Source: Calditrichota bacterium
GTDB lineage: Bacteria; Calditrichota; Calditrichia; RBG-13-44-9
Length of the DNA stretch: 20,695 nucleotides
Reading direction: 5' to 3'
Assembly: GCA_024276455.1 (NCBI GenBank)
Contig: JAJRXE010000464.1
Span: forward strand, 1-20,695
Part shown: positions 8,189 to 16,054 of the stretch, in pieces
Position numbering within the stretch: position 1 is the stretch's first letter
Layout: each line of letters begins with the position of its first letter
The notes under the pieces: model-generated
Database searches by the model: none
What the model was told of the DNA's origin: nothing
What the model saw: the letters and a program-made list of their open reading frames with translations, nothing else
Made by a program: the position numbers and the translations under genes

Positions 8189-9721
8189 ATGGGTCGAATT
8201 ACTCACTGGGATCCGGAAGACGAACGTTTCTGGAACGAAAGCGGAAAAAAACATGCTAACCGCAATTTGTGGATTTCCATTCCGGCGTTGCTGTGCGCCT
8301 TTGCGGTGTGGTTGTACTGGTCTATTATTATTGTGCAGATGCAGAACCTGGGGTTTCCATTCAGCAAAGAGCAGCTTTACACCCTTACCGCCATTGCCGG
8401 TCTGGTGGGTGCCACGCTGCGCATTCCGAACTCCTTTTTCATCGCGCTGAGCGGTGGACGCAATGTGATTGCCGTTACCACCGCCTTGCTGATTCTTCCG
8501 GCGCTGGGAACCGGGATTGCCCTGCAGGACATGAATACCAGCTACTCGGTGTTTGTCCTCCTGGCGGCTCTCTCCGGAATTGGTGGTGGTGCGTTTGCTT
8601 CCTCCATGTCGAACATTAGCTATTTTTTCCCCAAGAAAATGCAGGGGTTGGCGCTGGGACTGAACGCCGGATTGGGTAATCTGGGGGTGAGCGTGATGCA
8701 AGTGCTGCTCCCTTTTGCCATGACGGTGAATATTTTTGGTCCCCTGGCGGGAAAAGCCTACCCGTTACCCGAGGCATTGGGAGGGGGCATGGTCTGGATT
8801 CAAAATTGTGGGTTAGTCTGGGTGCCCATCCTGGCTTTTCTGGCCCTGTTAGCCTGGTTTGGAATGGACAATTTGCCCCAACAAAAAGTCGGTTCTGCGC
8901 CGGTGGCCATCAGTAAAATGCTCTGGCTAATTCTCTTGGGATTTGCTGCCGCCGGAGTGGGTTTGTATTTGCTAATCGCCCAGGGATTGAACATGTGGGT
9001 CGTGCTTCCCATCACCATTATTTTAACCCTTTTGCTCATGCGGTACCTGACTCCCGCTTCGGTGCGCTCTAATTTGAAAGACCAGTTCGCCATTTTTAAG
9101 GAGAAACACAACTGGGTCATGACCTGGCTGTACACCATGACATTCGGTTCCTTCATTGGTTATTCAGCGGCTTTCCCCAAATTAATTCAGGATGTGTACG
9201 GTTATTTGCCGGACGGCTCAATTAATCCCCATGCCCCCAATCCCATGGCCTATGCCTGGCTGGGACCGCTGGTGGGTTCGCTGATCCGCCCGGTGGGCGG
9301 CTGGTTGTCCGATAAATTGGGCGGGGCGCGGGTAACCCACTGGGACACCGTGGTGATGATTGGTGCGACCCTCGGGGTAGCCTATTTTGTGAAAATCTCG
9401 CAAAATTCCCCGACGCCGGAAACCCATTTCCTCCCCTTTCTGTTCCTGTTTTTACTTTTGTTTGTCACCACCGGCATTGGGAACGGTTCAACCTTCCGGA
9501 TGATTCCCATCATTTTCCAGCCGAAAATGGCCGGTCCGGTGTTGGGATGGACGTCGGCTGTGGCAGCGTACGGAGCGTTTATTATTCCCAAAGTGTTTGG
9601 TGCGCAGATTCAAAAAGGGACTCCGGAAATCGCCCTTTACGGATTTGCGGTGTACTACCTCAGCTGCCTGGTAGTGAACTGGTGGTTTTACGCCCGTAAG
9701 CATGCCGAAATTCATTGTTAA
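8189..9721 (+). CDS. narK: Nitrate/nitrite MFS transporter, NarK2/E. coli NarK type, with two extra helices
   Basis: Close relative of E. coli NarK, a nitrate/nitrite antiporter. It shares the N-terminal W-x-PED-x3-FW segment, the ANRNLWISIPALL entry to helix 1, R78 in helix 2 and R367 in helix 8 (equivalent to E. coli R89 and R305), and nitrate signatures near 158-170 (LNAGLGNLGVSVM) and 430-470. It has 510 residues. The loop between helices 6 and 7 is about 50 residues longer than in E. coli and contains two strongly hydrophobic stretches (about 243-264 and 268-286), giving 14 predicted helices. It starts 1 bp after the first transporter's stop, with GGGGGA upstream. The pair recalls NarK1-NarK2 partnerships in other denitrifiers. 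Confidence 0.94.
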   Translation: MGRITHWDPEDERFWNESGKKHANRNLWISIPALLCAFAVWLYWSIIIVQMQNLGFPFSKEQLYTLTAIAGLVGATLRIPNSFFIALSGGRNVIAVTTALLILPALGTGIALQDMNTSYSVFVLLAALSGIGGGAFASSMSNISYFFPKKMQGLALGLNAGLGNLGVSVMQVLLPFAMTVNIFGPLAGKAYPLPEALGGGMVWIQNCGLVWVPILAFLALLAWFGMDNLPQQKVGSAPVAISKMLWLILLGFAAAGVGLYLLIAQGLNMWVVLPITIILTLLLMRYLTPASVRSNLKDQFAIFKEKHNWVMTWLYTMTFGSFIGYSAAFPKLIQDVYGYLPDGSINPHAPNPMAYAWLGPLVGSLIRPVGGWLSDKLGGARVTHWDTVVMIGATLGVAYFVKISQNSPTPETHFLPFLFLFLLLFVTTGIGNGSTFRMIPIIFQPKMAGPVLGWTSAVAAYGAFIIPKVFGAQIQKGTPEIALYGFAVYYLSCLVVNWWFYARKHAEIHC

Positions 9722-9814
9722 GGTGGAACAATGGTCGGTCTGAAGAGAAAAGGCGGACGCCAGAGGGGTGAATCGTAAAGTTTGATTTCACTTATTTAAA
9801 GTAGAGAAGGGTCT

Positions 9815-10480
9815 ATGGAAAACATAAAAATCCGTGAAATTGTGATTGTGGTGGGAATTGCGGTTATTTTGGGCCTGATAATTTTCTTTAAAAGCGTCCG
9901 GATAAATCCTCCCGGAGTCAACACGGGATATGCGCCGGAACAGCCGCTGGCGTTTTCTCACCGCCTGCACAGCGGCGATTTGCAAATCAGTTGTCTGTAC
10001 TGCCACGCCGGGGCTGAAAAAGGCCAGCATGCTTTGATTCCGGCCGCCAGCACCTGCATGAATTGCCATCGCTTTGTAACGGCCGCCTGGGATAAGGTGA
10101 AAATTGAGGAAGCCCGGGCCGAAGAGGAAAAACGGCCGATGAAGCTGATTGTTTCGCCGGAATTGGAAAAATTGTATCGGGCGGTGGGATTCGACACCGA
10201 TCAGATGCGGCTCGATCCACGCAAAGCTACCGGTAAACTCGAATGGATTCGGGTGTACAATTTGCCGGATTTTGTTTACTTCGACCACAGCCGCCATGTA
10301 AATGCCGGCGTAAAATGTCAGACCTGCCATGGCCCGGTGGAGACCATGGAGAAGGTGGAACAGGCGACGAACCTGACCATGGGCTGGTGCGTAAACTGCC
10401 ATCGTGATGTTAGCCACGAAAAAATTCCGGAGTTGAAGGGCAAGAAACCCTCCATCAGTTGTGCCGTGTGCCATTATTAA
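9815..10480 (+). CDS. actA: Alternative Complex III subunit ActA, pentahaem cytochrome c
   Basis: Periplasmic pentahaem cytochrome c anchored by one N-terminal helix (about residues 8-24); it carries electrons from the ActB clusters to ActE or an external acceptor. Five CxxCH sites start at C60, C81, C168, C192 and C216, the number known for ActA. H49, H52, H158 and H161 are candidate distal ligands. It has 221 residues. AGAAGG stands 5 nt before the ATG. The last transporter ends 93 bp upstream, so actA may be read from the nar operon or from its own promoter; none was recognised with confidence. The first domain of this family resembles cytochrome c7 and NrfB-like proteins, but the neighbours settle the assignment. 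Confidence 0.94.
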   Translation: MENIKIREIVIVVGIAVILGLIIFFKSVRINPPGVNTGYAPEQPLAFSHRLHSGDLQISCLYCHAGAEKGQHALIPAASTCMNCHRFVTAAWDKVKIEEARAEEEKRPMKLIVSPELEKLYRAVGFDTDQMRLDPRKATGKLEWIRVYNLPDFVYFDHSRHVNAGVKCQTCHGPVETMEKVEQATNLTMGWCVNCHRDVSHEKIPELKGKKPSISCAVCHY

Positions 10481-10509
10481 TACAAAAGGTTTTGGCCCAA
10501 GAATCACCC

Positions 10510-10703
10510 GAATAAACGCGAAGGGAGAAAAGTTAAACACAACATTTTTAGAAAGTAAAATGACCCAGGAAGGTATGAGAGCTCCCTTTGAACAGGGATT
10601 GAAAAATTCTGGTTATTAGGAATCTGAAATTATGCTTTGTTTAAAGTTTAATGTTTTAAATTGGAAGTTTTTTGCTTTGAGTCTTCGTGTCTTTGTGTGA
10701 GAT
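10510..10703. repeat. Degenerate repeat remnant filling the actA-actB spacer
   Basis: The 265-bp gap between actA and actB is AT-rich and has no credible gene; a 19-codon frame at 10560 is the only thing with a start. Its left part (about 10510-10530) has AAACGCGAAGGGAGAAAAG on the + strand. Its right part (about 10681-10703) reads on the minus strand as CACACAAAGACACGAAGAC. The layout copies that of the narG-narH spacer: related ac-gaa arms facing each other around AT-rich DNA. Confidence 0.38.
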
Positions 10704-10722
10704 AAAAAACGAAAATAGCAAT

Positions 10723-10734
10723 CTAACTGAATTC
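10723..10734 (+). repeat. Left copy of 12-bp inverted repeat flanking actB
   Basis: CTAACTGAATTC ends 11 bp before the actB start. Its exact reverse complement lies at 13774-13785, beginning 4 bp after the actB stop. Both lie in AT-rich intergenic DNA. Confidence 0.6.
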
Positions 10735-10745
10735 TGGATGTAAAT

Positions 10746-13700
10746 ATGTCGGAGAAGCAGAAAAAGAGATACTGGAAAAGCATTGAGGAGCGTGAAAACA
10801 CGCCCCAATTTCAAGCGGAAGCGGAAAATGAATTTCCCGAGCCGCTCCCGCTGGGCGAGCTCCTGGAAGATCCTTCCTTCAATGAAGCGGATGTTTCGCG
10901 CCGCTCTTTTTTGAAGGCGGCAGGATTTTCGGTAGCCGGTGCGCTTCTGGCAGCCTGTGCCCGGGCGCCGGTGGAAAAGGCCATTCCCCTCCTGAATGCC
11001 CCGCAGGATATTGTGGTTGGGAAGGCTTATTGGTATGCCTCCACCTGTGCCGGTTGTTCAGCCGGTTGCGGGATTCTGGCCAAAACCCGCGACGGACGTC
11101 CCATTAAAATTGAGGGGAATCCGCAGCATCCTCTGTCCCGGGGAGGAATTTGCGCGGTGGGTCAGGCCATGGTGTTGAGTCTGTACGATTCCCAGCGCTT
11201 GCAAAAGCCGCTCCGGAAGGGACAGCCGGTAAACTGGCAGGAATTGGACAGCGAGGTGACTGTCCGGCTGAATCAGTTGGGAGACGATGTGTACGTTTTA
11301 ACCGGTACCATTACCAGCCCCTCTACCCGGGCGGCGATTGAGCGTTTTCTAAGCCGCTTCAAGCGCAGCGCCCACGTGGAATACGATCCCGTCTCTTATT
11401 CCGCTATTCTGGATGCCCACGAACAAACCCACGGCCGACGGGTATTGCCGCGTTACCATTTTGACCGGGCAGAAGTGATTGTCAGCTTTGATGCCGATTT
11501 CCTGGGAACCTGGATTTCGCCGGTGGAATTTACCAAAGGCTACATAGCCGGCAGAACCCTGGAGGGCAAACCGCCCCGCTTGTCCTACCATTTGCAGCTG
11601 GAAGGGCGCATGTCCCTGACGGGGGCCAATGCCGACCGGCGCATTCGGGTGACTCCGGTGGAAGGAGCCGCGATTCTAACCGAACTGGCCCGCCAGCTGG
11701 CTCGCAAAGCTGGGGTCACATCGCCCCCGCTTTTGCAGGCAAGAAGTCTCTCCGGGAATGCCGCCGCCGTTGCCGCCGAAATTGCCGAACGCCTCTGGAG
11801 GGCGAAGGGCAAAAGCCTGCTGGTTTGCGGACAGAATGACGTTGAGCTGCAGCGGCTGGTTAATTTGGTTAATCACCTGCTGGGCAATTACGGAAAAACG
11901 GTGGATCTTTCCCAACCCTCTTACCAGTGGCGAGGAAACGATCGGGCGCTAGTTGATTTACTGGAGAAAATGCAAGCGGGTCAGGTGAAAGCGCTGTTTA
12001 TTGCCGACGCCAATCCGGCGTACAATCTGCCCAACCCTGCCGAATTCACCGAAGCGTTGAAAAGGATTCCTCTAACCGTTACCTTTGCCGACCACCTGGA
12101 CGAAACCGCCGGGCTGAGCGAAATTGTGTGCCCTCTAAACCATCCCCTGGAATCCTGGAACGATGCCGAAATTGTCGAAGGCTTGTTCAGCCTGTCTCAG
12201 CCAACCATTCCTTTATTGGGAGACACCCGAACCCTGCGCGAGTGTTTGTCTCGCTGGCTGGGCGACGCTCGCCCGGATCGGGAAATTCTGATGAGTTATT
12301 GGAAAGAGCGAATTTTCCCCCGCCAGAAAAAAGAAGGGTCTTTTCAAAAATTCTGGGATCAGTCGGTGCACGATGGATTTGCCGTGGTACAGCCGAACAA
12401 AAAGACGATTCCCGCATTCCGGTTTGCCTCGGTGAATGCGCCCCGGCTCCAGCCTTTGAATTCGGAGCAGGATTTTGCCCTGGTGCTCTACCAGAAAACT
12501 GGCTTGCTGGACGGTCGTCATGCTCAGAATCCCTGGTTGCAGGAATTGCCGGATCCGGTGACCAAAGTAACCTGGGACAATTACCTTTCTCTCTCTCCGG
12601 CCCTGGCCCGCAAGATGGGCGTGAAGGAAGGGGAAGTACTGGAAATTTCGGATGGTGAAAAGACGGTTCAGCTGCCGGTGCAAATTCAGCCCGGCCAGCA
12701 CGATCGGGTGGTGGCCATTGCAGTGGGATACGGTCGCAAGGGAACCGAACGGTTCACCGAGCTGGGACCCAAATGGATTGAACATCGGGAGAGTAAGGTT
12801 CAACCGGTGGGCAAAAACGCTTACCCCTTTGTCCGACAGGTGGAGACAAACCGGTCTTATCTCAGCAAAGTCACCTTGAGTAAAACCGGAAATTTTGTAC
12901 CGCTGGCATTGACCCAAACTCACCACACCATTACTGTGCCTAAAAAGCTGGGAGGGGAAGCCCGCGACATGGTGCGGGAGACAACCCTGGCCAAGTATCT
13001 GAAAGATCCCAAAGCCGGAAACCATTACGAGCATCCGGTTTTGCAATTGTGGGAGCAGGATTTTGTGTACAAAGGGCACCACTGGGGTCTGGCAATCGAT
13101 CTGAATCGCTGTACAGGGTGTTCCGGGTGTGTGATTAGCTGTCAGGCGGAAAACAACGTGTCCGTGGTGGGTAAAGACGAGGTGCGCCGGCGTCGGGAAA
13201 TGCACTGGATTCGCATCGACCGCTATTATTCCGGCGAAGAAGGCGACGTCAGCGTAATGTTTCAGCCGGTGATGTGTCAGCACTGCGATCACGCCCCCTG
13301 CGAGAGCGTTTGTCCGGTACTGGCTACCGTGCACAGTGATGAGGGCATCAACCAACAAATTTACAATCGCTGTGTGGGAACTCGTTATTGCGCCAACAAC
13401 TGCCCCTACAAGGTGCGCCGCTTTAACTGGTTCGATTACTGGAAGCGGGGGCAGAAAGAGAATCTGGTGCTCAATCCCGATATTACTACCCGTTCGCGCG
13501 GCGTCATGGAGAAATGTTCTCTCTGCGTGCAGCGCATTCAAGAAGCCAAGGCCGAGGCAAAGCGGCAGGGAAAACCGCTGGCCGATGGAGACATCAAGCT
13601 GGCTTGCGAGCAATCCTGTCCGGCAGACGCCATTGTTTTTGGCGATATGAACGATCCGAAAAGCCGAATTGCCAAACTCATCGAGCATCCCCGCCATTAC

Positions 13701-13769
13701 CGGATGCTGGAGGAAATGAATTTCCGTCCCACGGTGGGCTATATGACTAAAGTACGAAATCAAGGTTAA
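10746..13769 (+). CDS. actB: Alternative Complex III subunit ActB, molybdopterin-like/Fe-S fusion protein
   Basis: Large periplasmic electron-transfer subunit, 1007 residues. The N terminus has the family opening (YWKSIEER) and a twin-arginine signal (R52-R53, SRRSFLKAAG) followed by a hydrophobic run ending in a lipobox-like LLAAC at C71, so export by Tat with lipid anchoring is likely. Residues ~90-750 form a molybdopterin-oxidoreductase-like B1 half with no evident Mo ligand. Unusually, it keeps a C-x2-C-x3-C-x27-C quartet (C101, C104, C108, C136) of the FS0 type. Residues ~780-1000 form an NrfC-like B2 half with C789/792/795/799, C844/847/852/856, C876/882/886 and C924/927/954/958, enough for three [4Fe-4S] and one [3Fe-4S]. 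The ribosome binding site is weak. AT-rich spacers lie on both sides. Confidence 0.95.
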   Translation: MSEKQKKRYWKSIEERENTPQFQAEAENEFPEPLPLGELLEDPSFNEADVSRRSFLKAAGFSVAGALLAACARAPVEKAIPLLNAPQDIVVGKAYWYASTCAGCSAGCGILAKTRDGRPIKIEGNPQHPLSRGGICAVGQAMVLSLYDSQRLQKPLRKGQPVNWQELDSEVTVRLNQLGDDVYVLTGTITSPSTRAAIERFLSRFKRSAHVEYDPVSYSAILDAHEQTHGRRVLPRYHFDRAEVIVSFDADFLGTWISPVEFTKGYIAGRTLEGKPPRLSYHLQLEGRMSLTGANADRRIRVTPVEGAAILTELARQLARKAGVTSPPLLQARSLSGNAAAVAAEIAERLWRAKGKSLLVCGQNDVELQRLVNLVNHLLGNYGKTVDLSQPSYQWRGNDRALVDLLEKMQAGQVKALFIADANPAYNLPNPAEFTEALKRIPLTVTFADHLDETAGLSEIVCPLNHPLESWNDAEIVEGLFSLSQPTIPLLGDTRTLRECLSRWLGDARPDREILMSYWKERIFPRQKKEGSFQKFWDQSVHDGFAVVQPNKKTIPAFRFASVNAPRLQPLNSEQDFALVLYQKTGLLDGRHAQNPWLQELPDPVTKVTWDNYLSLSPALARKMGVKEGEVLEISDGEKTVQLPVQIQPGQHDRVVAIAVGYGRKGTERFTELGPKWIEHRESKVQPVGKNAYPFVRQVETNRSYLSKVTLSKTGNFVPLALTQTHHTITVPKKLGGEARDMVRETTLAKYLKDPKAGNHYEHPVLQLWEQDFVYKGHHWGLAIDLNRCTGCSGCVISCQAENNVSVVGKDEVRRRREMHWIRIDRYYSGEEGDVSVMFQPVMCQHCDHAPCESVCPVLATVHSDEGINQQIYNRCVGTRYCANNCPYKVRRFNWFDYWKRGQKENLVLNPDITTRSRGVMEKCSLCVQRIQEAKAEAKRQGKPLADGDIKLACEQSCPADAIVFGDMNDPKSRIAKLIEHPRHYRMLEEMNFRPTVGYMTKVRNQG

Positions 13770-13946
13770 ACAGGAATTCAGTTAGGGCAAAAACAATGAA
13801 AAGGAAGGTTGAATTGCAAATAACAAATCTCCAATAATAAAAAAACTCCAGGTTTTGATTTTCAATGGCTGAACGAACTATCCGGGATTAGGTTTGGAAT
13901 TTGTTTCTGGGGCTTTGGGATTTGAAAAAACGGAGTGTAAAAATCT
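13770..13946. repeat. actB-actC spacer with imperfect inverted-repeat remnant
   Basis: This 177-bp AT-rich gap lacks a gene. From about 13817 the left arm reads CAAATAACAAATCTCCAATA, and near 13890-13925 the right arm has TTTGGAATTTG and TTTGGGATTTG, which are partly complementary to the left arm. It looks like a decayed hairpin-forming repeat of the caaat/atttg kind seen between genes in many environmental bacteria. GGAGTG just before the actC ATG is the likely ribosome binding site. Confidence 0.35.
13774..13785 (-). repeat. Right copy of 12-bp inverted repeat flanking actB
   Basis: GAATTCAGTTAG is the exact reverse complement of 10723-10734. It begins 4 bp past the actB stop codon. Confidence 0.6.
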
Positions 13947-15305
13947 ATGTCGATGCATTTTTCAGTTTTACGAAAACCCATTATTCATGGCGAGAAGACG
14001 CTGGCACAGGTTACGACAGATGTGGCTCGTCCGCTGGAAACCCGTCCGACAATTCTGTGGTGGGTCGCCTTTTTGACCTCCTTTTCTGTACTCGTCATCG
14101 GCGTGGCCGCGGTCACTTACCAGATCATGACCGGTATTGGAACCTGGGGGCTTAACAAAACAGTGGGCTGGGCGTTCGACATTACCAACTTTGTGTTCTG
14201 GGTGGGAATTGGCCATGCCGGCACCCTCATCTCGGCCATTCTTTTTCTCTTTCGGCAGCGTTGGCGAACGTCTATTAACCGCTCCGCCGAAGCAATGACC
14301 ATTTTTGCAGTGATGTGTGCCGGAATCTTTCCGCTGATTCATCTGGGGCGTCCCTGGCTGTTTTTCTGGATTGCCCCGTACCCCAACATGCGCGGGCCGC
14401 TGTGGGTCAATTTCCGTTCGCCCCTGTTGTGGGATTTCTTTGCCATCAGCACTTATTTTACCATTTCGCTGGTTTTCTGGTACATTGGCCTGATGCCCGA
14501 CATGGCCACCCTCCGCGACCGTGCCAAGAGTAAAATCAAAAAAGCCGTTTACGCTTTCATGAGCTTTGGCTGGGATGGTTCCACCCGCACCTGGCAGCGT
14601 TACGAAACAGTGTATTTGCTGCTGGCCGCACTGGCCACCCCGCTGGTGCTCTCGGTACATTCCATTGTGAGCATGGATTTCGCCACTTCGGTCATACCGG
14701 GATGGCACTCCACGATTTTTCCACCCTACTTTGTGGCCGGAGCGGTTTTTTCCGGATTTGCCATGGTGCTCACGCTCATGATTATTGCCCGTAAGGTGTT
14801 GAATTACGAGGAATACATCACCATCGATCACATCGAAAAGATGTGCAAAATTGTGCTGGTTACGGGAGGCATTGTGGCTCTCTCGTATCTCATCGAAATT
14901 TTTATGGCCTGGTATTCCGTCAACGAGTACGAACGGTTTGTTTTTCTCAATCGCGCCCTGGGACCTTACGCCTGGGCGTTCTGGACCATGATTACCTGCA
15001 ATGTGCTCATTCCTCAACTGTTGTGGTTTAAGAAAATTCGGCGTTCGTTGGTGATTGTATTTATTATTTCCATTTTCGTGAACATCGGTATGTGGTTCGA
15101 ACGGTTTGTCATTATTGTCACTTCCCTGCACCGGGACTTTCTCCCCTCCAGTTGGGTCATGTACAAGCCCACGATTATTGAGATTGCTACCCTGGCGGGA
15201 AGTTTCGGGCTGTTTTTTACCTGTTTTCTGCTTTTTGTCCGCTTTATTCCCTTTATTGCCATCGGCGAAGTGAAGGGCGTTTTAAACTACGGCAAAAATA
15301 AATGA
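13947..15305 (+). CDS. actC: Alternative Complex III subunit ActC, NrfD/PsrC-like quinol-binding membrane protein
   Basis: Integral membrane subunit of the NrfD/PsrC family, 452 residues, ten predicted helices (about 38-60, 75-102, 115-135, 160-181, 220-245, 258-282, 300-322, 340-360, 366-392 and 408-433). In characterised ACIII this subunit binds the quinol near the periplasmic side and has a half-channel with charged residues. Here the typical polar membrane residues H90 (GIGHAG), H238 and D244 (HSIVSMD) and H254 (PGWHSTIF) are present. The start at 13947 is preceded by GGAGTG; an in-frame ATG two codons later is possible. The actC-actD gap is 221 bp and may hold a small gene. Confidence 0.95.
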   Translation: MSMHFSVLRKPIIHGEKTLAQVTTDVARPLETRPTILWWVAFLTSFSVLVIGVAAVTYQIMTGIGTWGLNKTVGWAFDITNFVFWVGIGHAGTLISAILFLFRQRWRTSINRSAEAMTIFAVMCAGIFPLIHLGRPWLFFWIAPYPNMRGPLWVNFRSPLLWDFFAISTYFTISLVFWYIGLMPDMATLRDRAKSKIKKAVYAFMSFGWDGSTRTWQRYETVYLLLAALATPLVLSVHSIVSMDFATSVIPGWHSTIFPPYFVAGAVFSGFAMVLTLMIIARKVLNYEEYITIDHIEKMCKIVLVTGGIVALSYLIEIFMAWYSVNEYERFVFLNRALGPYAWAFWTMITCNVLIPQLLWFKKIRRSLVIVFIISIFVNIGMWFERFVIIVTSLHRDFLPSSWVMYKPTIIEIATLAGSFGLFFTCFLLFVRFIPFIAIGEVKGVLNYGKNK

Positions 15306-15327
15306 TTGACCTAAAAGGACAGGAATA

Positions 15328-15489
15328 ATGAAAATTCCCGATCGCAAATGCCTCTGTACGGGAGAAATAAAGAACAAATTTGCTGCCGGGTCTTTCGGCC
15401 CTTCTCAAATATTCAGTGGCCCAATCGAATTTTCCTGTGCTAAGCTGGAAGCAGGGGTGTTGGGAGTCGGGAAATTATTTGAGATTTAA
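15328..15489 (+). CDS. Possible 53-residue small protein between actC and actD
   Basis: I do not recognise this frame. It starts with ATG 22 bp after actC and is preceded by AGGACAGGA, a ribosome binding site stronger than that of actB. It encodes 53 residues beginning MKIPDRKCLCTGEIKNKF, with three cysteines (C8, C10, C37), no membrane helix and no signal peptide. Against it: the 3' part overlaps a stretch resembling common intergenic repeat text (gttgggagtcggg), and known act operons do not obviously carry such a gene here. It may be a chance frame in a spacer. Confidence 0.25.
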   Translation: MKIPDRKCLCTGEIKNKFAAGSFGPSQIFSGPIEFSCAKLEAGVLGVGKLFEI

Positions 15490-15526
15490 GGTTATCTTCA
15501 AGATTACCAGTAATTGAGGTAGGAAA

Positions 15527-16054
15527 ATGGAAAGAAAGATCATTCTGGGGATTTTTAAAGATGAACAGGATATTCTGGGGGCGGTGAAAGCGACCCGGGA
15601 TTCCGGATACGACATTTACGATGTGTACACCCCCTATGCCGTGCATGGTTTGGATAAGGCCATGGGGTTAAAACCCAGCAAATTGACCTACGTGTGTTTC
15701 TTTTTTGCACTGCTGGGATTGCTCACAGCCATCATTGCCCAGTTTTGGATCGGTTCTATTGACTGGCCGTTGAATGTGGGAGGGAAGCCTTTTAATTCGC
15801 TACCGGCCTATTTACCGGTTGCTTTTGAGTTGACGGTACTCTTTGGAGGTCTGGGCGTCGTTTTTGTCATGCTGGCCCGTACCCGTTTGTTTCCCGGGAA
15901 AAAGGAGCGAGTGGTTCATCCGCGCATTACCGACGACCGCTTCGTTCTGGCTCTGGAAGTCCGGGATGCAGTCACCGAAGAAGCCACCGTGAAATCGCTG
16001 TGGGATAAGTATTCGGTGGAAGAAATACAGCAAATCTGGGAGGCCGCCTCATGA
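15527..16054 (+). CDS. actD: Alternative Complex III subunit ActD (DUF3341)
   Basis: Small membrane subunit of ACIII, 175 residues. An N-terminal ferredoxin-like soluble region (residues 1-50, opening MERKIILGIFKDEQDILGAV) precedes two membrane helices (about 54-74 and 96-117) and a soluble C-terminal tail. It has no redox cofactor in known complexes and packs against ActC and ActF. GAGGT stands before the ATG. The stop overlaps the actE start by 4 bp (ATGA), so translation is probably coupled. Confidence 0.93.
   Translation: MERKIILGIFKDEQDILGAVKATRDSGYDIYDVYTPYAVHGLDKAMGLKPSKLTYVCFFFALLGLLTAIIAQFWIGSIDWPLNVGGKPFNSLPAYLPVAFELTVLFGGLGVVFVMLARTRLFPGKKERVVHPRITDDRFVLALEVRDAVTEEATVKSLWDKYSVEEIQQIWEAAS

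Noticed and set aside
9731..9778. A 15-codon frame with a fair ribosome binding site between the second narK and actA
   Set aside because: It is very short and basic, with no recognisable feature. It could be a leader peptide, but nothing else supports this.
10560..10619. A 19-codon frame in the actA-actB spacer
   Set aside because: It has no good ribosome binding site and sits inside repeat-like AT-rich DNA.
12213..13763. A 516-codon open frame on the minus strand, opposite actB
   Set aside because: It is antisense to the Fe-S half of ActB, whose cysteine motifs are intact. No family features and no ribosome binding site were seen.
9815..13769. ActA-ActB read as a quinone reductase (Qrc) or NrfBCD-type system
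   Set aside because: The presence of ActD (DUF3341), ActE and a second NrfD-like subunit ActF, plus the B1-B2 fusion in ActB, identifies Alternative Complex III.
13968..15131. A 387-codon open frame on the minus strand, opposite actC
   Set aside because: The product is hydrophilic and low in complexity, the mirror image of the hydrophobic ActC coding strand.
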